64,000 nt of DNA from Pempheris klunzingeri (taxonomy: Eukaryota > Chordata > Actinopteri > Acropomatiformes > Pempheridae). The stretch covers positions 11,174,501-11,238,500 of the forward strand of contig NC_092016.1 of NCBI RefSeq assembly GCF_042242105.1, given 5' to 3'. Below, in pieces: positions 32,161 through 44,600 of the stretch (position 1 is its first letter; each line of letters opens with the position of its first letter). The notes beneath the pieces were generated by a model, which was not told the DNA's origin, searched no databases, and was given only the letters and a program-made list of their open reading frames with translations. The position numbers were made by a program, and so were the translations under genes.

Positions 32161-32456
32161 AGCTTGCACTTATTTTTTTCACCACCTCTAATCCAGGCGT
32201 GATAGAGTGTAGAGCTGGCTGATTAAAAAAGTTTGAATACACGGTACATTTGCACATGAACTAACTTTATCAATGGGCCCTGTAATGTTCACAGTCCAAC
32301 AGGAGTGTCCCTGTTTTCAACCACTTTCTGTTAATGACATTTGAGGAATTTTTAGGATGCCGCAGAACCATATATGTTTGTGTTTGTGTTATGAAACAGC
32401 AGTGGACAAAAAAGGAAATTAATCTGCAACTATTTTGAGGGTTAATTGAGGGTTAA

Positions 32457-32563
32457 CACTTCTTGTTTATTTCAGTGAACTTTGTAAAGCACTGTGAGAC
32501 AACTCTGTTGTGATATTGGGCTATACAAAATAAATTGAATTAAATTGAATTAATTAATTACCA
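32457..32563 (+). repeat. Second copy of the LINE/SINE 3'-tail repeat
   Basis: Near-identical to 26404-26492 through ATTGGGCTATACAAAA, then diverges into a longer ATTGAATT/ATTAATT tail. It lies just upstream of saal1, in the same orientation as the first copy. Confidence 0.7.
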
Positions 32564-33168
32564 AGGCATTTTTTAAGCATGTCTTACATTCACTGGTAAC
32601 AGCCTTTAAAAAAGTGAACAGTCGCTGTTTTTTTTAATGAAGCGAAAAAACAAACACAAAAGATGTATAGTAGAAGTATATTTAGCCCATATAATACTTG
32701 TTATGAACATTAGAAACCCAGCTTGAATGTAATATATATATAACAAAATATGCTATAGATAGATATGCTTCCTTGCTTAGAACATTATTTCAGTCTATTT
32801 CAAGGGAAATCAAGGAGGCCTCAAGGAAGTCAAATAGAATTACAAAATCTTCAATAGTCCTGCCTCTAATCAAAACTGTCTTGAGGTCATTTGGCGAGTG
32901 CGCTGTCCTCCCTGAATCAACACAGTATATGCTGCCAGGCAGGAAGAACAACAGACCTTCCTCATCGAGCGGCTGTCTCCCAATGGGAGTGGTCCTAAAC
33001 CCTATTTGCACTTGGAGGAGCTTACATGGAGACGCTATTAGAGGAAATGCAAAATAACATATCGTTTGTTTGTTTTTAAAGATATAACCAGAGATAAAGC
33101 AAATAAGCAAATAGCTTTCATAAGGCTGAATGTGACTTAGGTATTTAATTAACTGTTATATCAACTTG

Positions 33169-33966
33169 GAGAAGGGCAGCATGGTGGTGCTGTGGTTAGC
33201 ACTGTTGCCTCACAGCAAGAAGGTCCTGGGTTCAAATCCCGGTTTGAACTCGGGGTCTTTCTGTGTGGAGTTTGCATGTTCTCCCCATGCTAGCGTGGGT
33301 TCTCTCCGGGTACTCCAGCTTCCTCCCACAATCCCAAAACATGCACATTAGGTTAATTGGTAACTCTAAATTGTCCGTAGGTGTGAGTGTGAATGGTTGT
33401 CTGTCTCTGTATGTGGCCCTGCGATTGGCTGGTGACCAGTCCAGGGTGTACAGTAGTCCCTCGCTATAATGCGGTTCACCTTTCGCGGATTTTTTTAGTG
33501 CAATTTTGCATGCTTTTTTTTTTTTACAGTGTATGAACGCGCATTGTGTTCTGCGTCCTGATTGGCTAAGGGACTGTAGACCAATGTCAATCTCCTCCGT
33601 GCCGTGTCTCTGTACAGTACAGAATGCGTTCGGCTTGCCAAATTTACATAAATGTTCAATCGCTAGCAGTGTGACTTTTAAGTGCTGCCTGTTTGCAAGA
33701 CAAACAAACAAGAGATAAATGTGAGAAAATGTTAATGCCTGTCTGAGAAAAGTGTATAAACTGTATGGTAAGGGGTTTTACAGCCTTAAAATATATTTAG
33801 TAATTGTAAAACATAAAGCTGACTACTTCGCGGATTTCGCCTATTGCGGGTTAACGAGGGACCACTGTACCCCGCCTCTCGCCCAATGTCAGCTGGGATA
33901 GGCTCCAGCTCCCCCGCGACCCTGAAAGATAAGCGGTATAGAAAATGAGATGAGATGAGATGAGAT
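33169..33966 (+). repeat. SINE-like teleost repeat with tRNA-type B box, interrupted by a nested transposon
   Basis: The head carries GTGGTTAGCACTG (A-box-like) and GGGTTCAAATCCC, a good match to the RNA polymerase III B box, as expected of a tRNA-derived SINE head. The body continues through TGTGGAGTTTGCATGTTCTC and CACATTAGGTTAATTGG to CCCGCGACCCTGAAAGATAA and ends in an ATGAG tandem run. It is split by the element at 33451-33867. Related partial copies are at 13143, 34236 and 40112. Confidence 0.7.
33451..33867. mobile_element. Nested Tc1/mariner-superfamily (pogo/Tigger-like) MITE with TA target duplication
   Basis: A 417-bp element with inverted ends (left CAGTAGTCCCTCGC; right the inverse of CAGTGGTCCCTCGT) is flanked on both sides by TA (33449-33450 and 33868-33869). 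Removing the element and one TA rejoins the host repeat as CCAGGGTGTACCCCGCCTCT, the continuous form expected of that repeat. There is no transposase. The terminus and TA duplication fit pogo/Tigger-type elements. Confidence 0.8.
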
Positions 33967-34235
33967 CAACTTGGAGTAAATATTGTGACTGAAGTTGCCT
34001 CTGCCTTTACACAAGCTTATTGTTATGACTTTGCTTTTTGGTTGCATATGATGCCAAGTTTCGTGCGTACTAATGTGACACTGCAGGTAGAGGATGACCG
34101 CTGTCAAGGATGTAGTACAAGTCAGTTCAGTTCAACATCCTGTGTTATATTTGAACTAGATGCAATTTAGATAATGCAACATACTCTCTTATTACATTAA
34201 AACAAATATTAACTTTAAGTAGTATGATTTTAAGC

Positions 34236-34305
34236 TGCGATTGGCTCCAGCTTCCCCCGCAACCCTGACAGATAAGCGGTATTGATAATGGATGGATGGA
34301 TAGTA
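34236..34305 (+). repeat. 3' fragment of the SINE-like repeat
   Basis: Shares GGCTCCAGCTTCCCCCGC, ACAGATAAGCGGTAT and the GGATGGATGG tail with the copies at 13143-13335 and 33169-33966. Only the last about 70 bp are present. Confidence 0.65.
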
Positions 34306-35626
34306 TCATTTTATATTTCTTACATTTCATTATTGGTCGATAGTCTTGATTTATCAATGTGGCATTTACTTTTGTAAAATAGGATTTTATTTAGATTTTT
34401 GAATATAAACTGACCCACATAGACATGTCACATATCAATAAAACAAAAACACACTATTTCAACCCAACAAAGGGACCATGAAATTTCTGACCAGGGACAC
34501 GTTGTTCTCTATCTGTCTTCTCATCTCTATGCTGTAAACTACCACTATCAAATGAAGGCATAAAATACCAAAAAGCTACATACAAACTACATATTAAACA
34601 AACACACAAGACAAAAATGCTCAACCTGTATTTTAATGACCAGTACTGGTTAACATTACAATGTTTAAAATGATTTTAAATGCTAGCTCCCTGAACTAGT
34701 TCACTGCTCATCAGTCTAGATGAAAGTGAACGTTTTTATTTATATGTTGAAGATTATTGGGGGGAAAATAGCCAAACAGTTCTGCAGGTTAGTAGCAAAC
34801 TAATTAATTATGTAATTTAGCTACCAGTAGCCATTAGCAGCTAGCTAACTGCTAGCTAAGACGCTAGCTAATGCTATTTTATAAAATGAATGGTTAGCAT
34901 CCTGTCCGTTTTTTTGTCCACTGCTGTTTCATAACACAAGCACAAACATATATGGTTCTGTGGCATTCTTAAAATCATATATTTTGAAATCTGAAAGGTT
35001 ACCTTTAATGTATTTCAGAGTGACTTTATTGGTCAGTCTACAGAAAGGATAACAAACATAGCATTGTTTTGGAGAAATGTGGCTAGAATTGGGTTGACAT
35101 TTGTTTTCAATGTGTTTTATAGTGTATAAGCATGTCAGCAGGACCCTAATATCTCATCAGATAATATTTGTTTAATACATTAGCCTTTTTCTCACGGACC
35201 CCGTAGCATTGCAGAATCTTAACCAGATTTCAATATAACACAAACATCCGTGTTTCCTGAGGAACAAGACTGTTTCCCCAAAATCAGTTTGGTTACAAGA
35301 GACTGTGTGAACACAGCATGGCATCGTCAAGACCTGTGACACTGATTAATTCTTTCATCCAGGTGTAAATACTTATCAAGGAACACTTTTAAACAGAAGA
35401 GCACACTGTCAGGAATAAAACAGTTTTATTGCTGCCCAGGGTTCTGAATTGACGTGCAAATATATTTGTTCAATCAAGAGATAAGGTGGGTACAGGAATA
35501 TGTACTTGTGTTTCGACTTGTGAAAGTCGTCAGACATCTGTTCTGCTTATGTTTGCATGTCTTGGCAAATAACACTTGACCTATTACTGAGAAAGAGGGT
35601 GTGAGCAAGAAAATGTGCAATCTCAA

Positions 35627-35633
35627 TATAAAG
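35627..35633 (+). promoter_or_regulatory. TATA box of the mucin gene
   Basis: TATAAAG lies 59 nt before the mucin ATG at 35692. Transcription would start near 35,657 and give a leader of about 35 nt. A TATA-driven promoter fits a strongly tissue-restricted secretory gene. Confidence 0.6.
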
Positions 35634-35691
35634 GGCTGTCAAGTGCAGTCTGACCACTACCTGCTTTGGTGACTGCAACCCCACTGAGGCA

Positions 35692-38600
35692 ATGATGAGG
35701 TGGAGATGTGTGTGGTTGTGTTTCCTTGCTGTGTGTGTCATCGATGTCCAAGCCAGACAGGGTGAGACTCATATTGTTTTGGAAACTATGGAGCGCTTTT
35801 CAGCACTGTGTGAAGGGAATGTTCAGCTTTATTTAGACATACAAATTAATAATGTATATCATTGTCTCCAATACTAGTTATGTAGAGCATTCAGTGACTC
35901 AAACTGTTTTCTGCATTTTAAAATCTTTCCCCAGTTCGCAACCATGTCGGCAGCATCTGCAGCACATGGGGTAGAGAGCACTTCAAGACCTTTGATGGTG
36001 ATATATACCAGTTCCCTGGTATGTGTGAATACAACCTGGTCTCTGACTGCCATGAGCTCTACCAAGAGTTCTCAGTGCACATGAAGAGGAAAGAAAATGA
36101 TGGAAACCCTACAGTCGATTACTTGGTGGTCACCATTAATGAACATTCATTCCACCTCACCAAGAGCCAGGTCACTGTGAATCAGGTTCCGTAAGTAAAA
36201 AGCCATCAAGCCTGTGATGCAACTGTCCTTCTCTTTTCTCTGATATTTGTGCATTATGATAAAAAAAACATGCTCTTTTTCCCAGCATCAAATTGCCATA
36301 CTACAATGCAGGGGTGCAGGTGGAAAAAAATGAAATTTACATCAAGCTCCAATCCAAATTCGGCATTGTTGTCACATGGAATCTTGATGACGCAGTCATG
36401 GTAAAAACTTAAATATAATATTATATGTATTTTGTCTTTATCCTCTATACTCCATGCGTGCTAAAAACAAGTTTTAGTGTTTTGTTAAGGACATCAGAGC
36501 AGAAATATATCTGCAAAATCTCTCATATGAGGCACACACAATAGACTTTAAGGGGTGTGTTGTTTTAAATAGACTCCTTCATGATGACTTTTTAAAATCT
36601 GAGCTTGAAACACATTTCTTTTATTTGACATGGAAAAGATTGACCCCCAGAGAAACAGTCATGTTCATTTTCTAATTGAATCGTATTTGAATAAATTCCT
36701 AAGGTTTCTGGTAATAAATGAATTACATAGTCTGTCCTCCAATCAAATTTCTGTCCTGATTGAGTTATACTTGACTGGCACAAGAGGTAAACTAGTGGTA
36801 CATTTGCTCTAATAGTATAAAATCACAACCATAAGATTTATTAATTTCGTGTCATTTCATGAGGTGATTATTACTCTTTGATGTTTTGTTTTCTTTTTTT
36901 CAAATGTTTATTATTACAGTAGTAGTTTTAAAATATGTGAAAACCCTCATTATAACCCTTTGCTGTGTCGTAGGTCGAGCTGGATCCTGACTCCACTGAT
37001 CCTACCTGCGGACTTTGTGGAGACTTCAATGGTGTTCCTGTCCACAATGAGTTCATTCATAATGGTATATATGGGTATTTCCTTTATGTATGAGTGCATT
37101 TCATCAACCGTCCACTGTATCTCTGACATTTGACACTATGATTATAATGATATGCAGGTCGCCAAATCAGCTACATTGAGTTTGGCAACAAACAGAAAGT
37201 CCATCGTCCGAACGATGATTGTGAGGACCCGTACGAAGAGGAAGACGGATCAGCAGAGGCTGTGACTGTGCAGGATTCATGCAAGGAGTTTGTGAGTTTA
37301 TTATCCACATTGTTTTAGCAATAGAGATGTAGCAATTTGTAGTAACAGAATAATGTCTCTATTGTCTGCCTTTTCCCTCTTAGCTAACCACCTGTGACCA
37401 GATGCTGCATTCACAGTCCTGGAGCTCCTGCACTAACCTGATTAACCCTGAACCTTACATCAAGGCCTGTGTGCAGGACATGTGTGGCTGCACCAACAGT
37501 ACAAGTGACTTCTGTGTCTGCAGCACGCTGTCAGAGTTCTCTCGACAATGTTCCCATGCAGGAGGGGAGCCTCCCAACTGGAGGACACCTCAGTTCTGTG
37601 GTAACGTTTTGTTTCTTCTTTCGTATCATCTTTATATTTTGTACATTATGGGCTGGAGAGAGTTTAAATCAGCTTGGTTAAAAGTCATTTTAATTGGTCT
37701 CTGAATAAAAGGTACAGTGTATCTGTCCGAACTCTCATGCAGTTCTACAATAAGAGGATTTATCACACACAATTAGTAAAAAAAAAATAGAGAACATCTG
37801 TGTGATTCTATTGTGTATAATTGATGTGATTTAAAATGTAGCACAGCCAGTTAAGATAACATTAGTGCAGCTAAAGAAAAAACAGAAAAAAAGTTTTTTT
37901 TGTATGTATGTAAATTAATTACTTCCACCTTTGATATGCCATTGAATAATTTGCATAAGTTCCACAGCTATTTCTTTTTATTTTACCTTCACAGCCAAAC
38001 AGTGCCCATTCAACATGGTTTATGAGGAGAGCGCTTCCCCTTGCATGGATACATGCACTCTTCCGGACACAAGCTCACTGTGTGAGGACCACAAAATGGA
38101 CGGCTGCTTTTGTCCTCCTGGTTGGTGCTGTTTACAAATTCAAGCTATAATTTTATTCTCCCATTTCACTTTTTGTTGCCGTTGAAGAGAGCACACATTA
38201 CACCAATGTCCCTGCAATAGTTACCAGTCTCCTTCAGAGTTAATTTTTAAAGATCCTTTTATTGGTTTATAAACCTCGTGGTATTTGTTCTACCTATTTA
38301 TCAGATTTGCTTTCTTTCTTCTCGAGCACACTAGAGCCCTTTGGTCTTCTGGTAGCGGCCTTTTGATTTTCCCTAAATTTAGAACTAAAACTCACACAGA
38401 GGCATCCGCTTATAACTATAGTCCACGTCTCTGAATCAGCCTTCCTGAACACCAGTTCAAGACCTGCCTTTTTAGTCTGGCTTGTAATTGAAATTCTATT
38501 TATTTATGTATTTTAGTCTGTTTTACTTCTTAGTATGCTTTTTTATTTCATTCTTTTATTTTATAGTTTTACTCACGTCAAAAAATCTCTTCCCTTTCAG

Positions 38601-41600
38601 TATTTTATTGCTTTCATTTAATTTGTATCTTAGCTCCAGCCTCTCGTATTTCATCACTGCAAATTGATGAGGTTCCTGTTTTTATTGAGTGCTGTTATTA
38701 TTGATCGCTTTATTAATTACAAGTTTATTGATATTAAGTCATTTATTGCTTTTTGTGTTTATGGGGTATGAGTTAGTGTTTTATTGTGTGAAGCACAATA
38801 CAAATTGAGTCTGATTGATTGATTGATTGATTGATAATGATTCTTCCAGACTTCATCTTACTAGTCTGTGAATGTTCATGTTCATGTCACGTGTGTCTGC
38901 TTCAGGAACTGTGTTTGATGATATTTCCATGAGAGGGTGTATTGCTCAATCTGACTGTCAGTGCAAACACAACAAAATCTATAACCCTGGTGAGATTTTC
39001 CGACAGGAGCGAGCAGAGTGGTATGTCAAATATTTCATGATGTCAATATAGTATTTCTTCTGGACTCCTTAATTGTGTATTTTTTGTTAACCCCAATTAT
39101 TTGTGATGTTTTAGCACATGTTTTCAGGGTAGATGGGCTTGCAAGAGCCTTCAAGCACCTTCCACCTGTGCGGTTGAAGAGGGTTCGCATGTAACTACCT
39201 TTGATGGGAAAACCTACTCCTTCCACGGAGACTGCTATTACACCTTAGCTAAGGTGGAAAGCAAGGTGAATGATTCGTAGCTTTGTACTATTAAATGGCA
39301 GAAAATATATCGCCTGCTGATATAAAAATGTGTTAGTTATTTAACTGTTCTCAAACTGGATATTTCAGAGTGATGCAAGTCCAAAGTTTACCATCCTGGT
39401 TCAGTTGGTGCCATGTGAAAATCAGAAGTTTGACACTTGTCTTAAGGCCCTTAAAATCCTGCTAAACAATGACAGAAACAATGTGAGTTAAAGCCTGTTG
39501 ATTAAGAAGACTGTAATTGTTTATGAATTGTTACTGATATCTGCAATACTCTAATGATCAATTCTGTATTTATTCAGGTATTAATGTTCACTTCTGATGG
39601 CACAGTAAAGCAAAACACGCAGACCATCAGTTTGCCCTACCACTCAGGTGGGTCAGACAATAGAAACTCTGAATGAAATGTATTATTGTCGTGCTACAGC
39701 ATCAACAAATGATCTGACCATTTTTGTTTCTCTTTATTCAAAGGTGACATCAACATATTCCACGCTTCATCTTTTCACATCATGCTCCAGACTGCTTTTG
39801 GGTTGCATATTCAGATCCAGCATGTGCCTGTCATGCAAGTTTACATCAGTCTGGAACAGAGCTACAGAGCAAAGACACGAGGTAAGTTTTACAGTATGAA
39901 ACATTGGTATCATCACAATGTATGTCAGAGAACAATTTATTTACAATAGATTATTAGTTTCCGTAGGCATCACATGCTACATAAATCAGCATGAATTATA
40001 AATTAAACAAAGCAACAGATTTATATGACAAAATGCTCAAAGCTACCATAAAATCAGTTGTTTGTGACAGTACTGTTTTAACAATCAAACACCTATAATA
40101 TTTGTTGGCCAAGTCGCAGCTTAGGTTAATTGGTGACTCAAAGAAAATTGCCCGTAGGTGCGAGTGTGAGTATGAGTGGTTGTCTGTCTCTATGTGCTGG
40201 CCCTGTGGTTGGCTGGCGACCAGTCCAGGACCTGGTCGCCTGGACCCTGCCTCTTGCCTGAAGTCAGCTCCCCCGCGATCCTGATGGATAAGTGGTATAG
40301 ATAATGGATGGATGGATATTTCTAATTGTATGAGGTATCATCTCTGTGTTGTAACTTTCATTTTCCTCTTAGTGGTTTTCACTGACTGTTGGTTATCTAA
40401 GTGCTGATGAAATTTGATTCTAAAATGTTTGGTTTCTTTAGGTTTATGTGGGAACTACAACATGGTCCTGAATGATGACATGACGACTCCTCAGGGGATT
40501 GTGGAGGGAACGGCAGCAACTTTCGGTAACTCCTGGAAAGTGAACGTCTTGTGCCAAGACAGAGAGGAAAGGCTTGATGACCCCTGTGCCCTCAGTGTGG
40601 AAAATGGTAAAAAGCACTGGTTGATTATTCTGCTGTTTATCTACTCTTGTTTTCTTTGTGAATTTCTTAGATTGATTCTCAGATTAAAACCTGTATTTAA
40701 GTGTGTTATGTTTAAAGCCATTAGACAGTTTAGCAGAACATTAAAACTAAAAAGGTTATTGTTTCTTCACCCTCAGAGTTGTATGCCAAACACTGGTGCT
40801 CCTTGCTACTAAGTTCAAACAGCACCTTTGCGCAGTGCCATTCAATGATTGATCCTGAGATGTACTACAGGGTACGCAAAACCTTCTCATTTGCCTTTCA
40901 TTCAATTAAATTTTGATGGGACTGTAGTTCTCTAAAAGTGTTTGCTGTCTTCTGCAGCGATGTATGTATGCTAGTTGTAACTGTGAGAAGAGTGAAGCCT
41001 GCCTGTGCGCTGTCCTCTCCTCATACGCACGAGCTTGTGCATCAAGTGGAGTGCTCTTGACAGACTGGAGAGAGAATGTGTGCGGTGAGAATTTCTTTCA
41101 TTATATTATGGTAAAGTTGAGTGCAAGTTTGATGAACATCTTCGCTTTCATTAGTGAGTCATAAAAGTAATAAATAACCATCTTGACATTTTACACAAAA
41201 CAGATAAATACACAAGGAGCTGCCCAGCATCTCAGACCTTCTCTTACAATCATCAGAGATGTCAGTTGACTTGCAGATCTCTGGCCTCAAATCAGCAGAA
41301 CTGCATGTCTGACTTCTTGCCTGTGGATGGCTGCTCCTGCTCTGAGGGTCTCTACCTAAATGAAGGTGGCCTCTGCGTCCCCATGGCAAAATGTCCCTGC
41401 TTTTATAACGACGTACATGTCAAGCCAGGAAAATCCATCAGCATCAAAGACGAGCACTGGTCAGCTGTTTGCAAATTTGTTGACACTGACACTGACATAA
41501 ATTATCTTAAACTTAGAATATAGCATGTTTGTAATGCATGTGATATATAAGATTATCAGGAACTACACTGTTGGTTGTTAAGTACCTTTGTGTTGCATCT

Positions 41601-44600
41601 AATATCTTTGGTGCCTTTTTCTAGCGTGTGTACCAATGGAATGCTTCATTGCAATTCTCGGAGATCCCGCTCATCAAGTATGTTTTTTCTCCGATTTTTT
41701 TTAACCACAACACAAGCATTTAGTTGTTGTAATGTGCTGTATATTAAATTAGTTTCCATTTCTGTTACAGCATGTGTTTCTCCTAAAGTATACTTCAACT
41801 GCTCCACTGCGGACACAGGAGAGCTTGGAATGCAGTGTGCTCGAACTTGTTCAAATCCTGACAGCGACACTTGTGTGAGCTTTTTTTGCCGTTGTGTCTA
41901 AATGAAACTCTTTGTGTGTTTAGTCACACAGTAGTAGATACTGCAGTATCTACAGTAGTTTCTAGAGAAGTTTTTGAATGATAATTTTTAACAATATCAA
42001 TATTATTTTCTTTTTTTATATCACTGTCATCTTTCTATCTTCCCAGGACTCCACAGAGTGTAAATCTGGCTGTCAGTGTCCAAGTGGCTTCCTTGATGAT
42101 AACAATAATTCCTGTGTGAAAGAACATCAGTGTCCATGTCAGCATGATGGCCATATTTATGCCCCTGGAGCACAAATACCTACACAGTGCAACACCTGGT
42201 AGGACCTTGTTTTTAGTCATATGTATAATGATGAAAAAATATTATCATATTTGCCTGCATGTTTCACTTGATTGCAAAAACATTAACACATTTATATTTA
42301 ACCATTTTATCCAGTACCTGCAAAAGTGGAATTTGGAATTGCACAAAGAAAGAATGTCCAGGAACTTGCATAATTTATGGGAGTGGTCACTACAATACAT
42401 TTGATCAGCAAACATATGGGTTTCATGGAAACTGTCACTATATTGCTGTTAAGGTAAACAAAAATGTTTATAACATTCTAACTTGCAGCTAATCTTGAAC
42501 ATAAGAGTTGAAAGACAGTCAATATACTGTATGATGCTTGGAATCCTTGACCTTTGTTCATCGTATAAGTTAATGATAAGCCTGTCATAACAAGTAATTC
42601 AAATGAAAAGTGAGGGTAACTATGATCTCACTCTCCTGGGACTCAATCACACCTTATGCTCTAGCTTTTCATCAAGAATCTTTAAATATTGTGGACTTGT
42701 TAGGTCCAAGGTGAAGTTTGATTTGATCAGTAGTTTCTGTTCTGCCCACTAAAAGGAAAGCACACAAGATGTTTAATGAATGTCTCTCTTTTAAGAACAA
42801 ATGTGGCAATAAAACAGTACAGGACAACTTTAGCGTGATCACAGAAAATGTACCGTGTGGATCTACGGGCACCACATGCTCCAAAACTGTCAAAATCCAA
42901 CTGGGGGTAAGGCCTCACACCAATAACTGATTTGTATTTTAAGATGAAATTATTGAACGTAATTGTCACACATTGTCACACATCAAACTGCAGTCTTTAC
43001 ATTACCATGAGAGCAACAGAAACCTCCTTAACATTACAGCGAATGAAAGTCAAACTATCAAAAGGGGAATACGAAGAGGAAGATCTCGGACACGGGACTC
43101 AGATTCAGTACAAAATAAGGAGGGTCGGCTTGTATCTGGTGATAGAATCCGCCATTGGTCTGGCAGTGATGTGGGATCGCAAAACAACTGTTCGCATCCT
43201 CCTGGAGCCACACCACAGAGTGAGTCACCAGAAGCACTTATTACAGTATTCACATGCCAACATGATGAAAGTATAATAATGCCTGGAAAATGTATTTAAT
43301 CCTTTTGTGTGGCTGTACAGGGAGAGGTATGTGGCCTGTGTGGAGATTTTAACGGTGATGGGCAGAATGACTTCACCACCCAGGGTCAGCTGGTAGTGAG
43401 TAACCCGTTAGAATTTGCAAACAGCTGGAAAGTGCCAAGCACCTGCCCAGATGTGGAAGCAAATGTTGACTCTTGTGGAGCGCGACCCAATCGACATCAC
43501 TGGGCAAAAATGATGTGCAACATCATAACTGGAGAGACGTTCATAGACTGCAAAAAAAAGGTGATGACAGATTTGTTTTTCATTTATAATTATTTAAAGT
43601 TCCACGGCTGAAGACATTAAAGACAGTTTTAAAAATAATCATCATCATATATTTTGATAACTAAACAGGTAGATCCCCGTCCATTTTATGAAAACTGTGT
43701 GAAAGACTCATGCGCCTGTGACACTGGAGGAGACTGTGAGTGTTACTGCACAGCAGTTGCAGCTTATGCTCAAGCTTGTAATGAGGCTGGTGTCTGTGTT
43801 GCATGGAGAACTCCAGAAATCTGTCGTAAGTTAACAACTTTACACTCCCCTTAAACTGAGAGGTTTTTTTTTTATTTAGCTTTTTAGATTCTTAGGACCC
43901 AGCATCTAGAGATTTTGAGATTTGTCAAGATGTATGTGATGAACAGTATATATAAGTGTGATTTCTTGATTTCTATATTTTTAAAGACTTTCATGACTGA
44001 GTTATGTACGGCATCACTTTAATTAAATAAACATTTGAATTAACTATGAGTTAGTCTTACAAAATGTTATTTAATTGACTTAAAGGTTGTTATTCAAAGG
44101 TATTTATCGTTATCATCATCTACTGTATGATCATTTTCTGTCATTTTGAGTCAGTGATAACATCCCATATTTTGCTAAAATGAAATGCAGTCCTCACTCC
44201 TTAAACATAATGTGAGAATCTTGTATATTTTATTCCCAGCGGTCTTTTGTGATTACTACAATGGCCCAGGAGAATGCATGTGGCACTACAGCCCTTGTCA
44301 CACACCTTGCTACAAGACATGCTCGGATCCAGAGGGAATTTGTAGCAACCCCATACCCAACTTGGAAGGTAAGAGGTCGACTCATAATGTCTCACCTTAC
44401 CTCTGATTACTGTGCTAGTTAAAATCTTAAACGCAGGACCTGAAACACTGGAGCAAGGCTAGATTTTGAAAGTAAACTAAAAATATCCCACTCACTCCCT
44501 CCCTTCACACTACTTGACTCCTGCTGGAGACTGACCGCCACTACCATGGTTCTGCAGCCGGGTCTCTAGTTTGTGCAATCATTTCATACGGGCCAAATGA

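Larger units (their letters stand above)
32564..35600. other. Spacer between saal1 and the mucin gene
   Basis: No gene was found. It holds the SINE-like repeat with its nested element (33169-33966), a short copy of the same repeat end (34236-34305), and a cluster of GCTAGCTAA/TTAGCTA words near 34.80-34.88 kb. The remainder is AT-rich unique-looking sequence. The last few hundred bases are probably mucin promoter. Confidence 0.55.

Noticed and set aside
33232-33711. 159-codon minus-strand ORF
   Set aside because: It runs across the SINE-like repeat and into the nested transposon, so it is a chance frame through mobile DNA.
34796-34878. Cluster of GCTAGCTAA/TTAGCTA words resembling a regulatory palindrome array
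   Set aside because: Such words are frequent in teleost spacers and I see no consistent unit or spacing.
39115-39265. Possible loss of frame where mucin exon 9 joins exon 8
   Set aside because: The GAGTG donor and the CACATG acceptor rejoin as a Cys codon in phase, so the frame is intact.
40442-40606. Mucin D2 has RGLCG instead of CGLCG, apparently a lost cysteine
   Set aside because: Work on porcine submaxillary mucin places the CGLCG motifs in D1 and D3. Both are intact here, so the D2 form is likely normal for the family.
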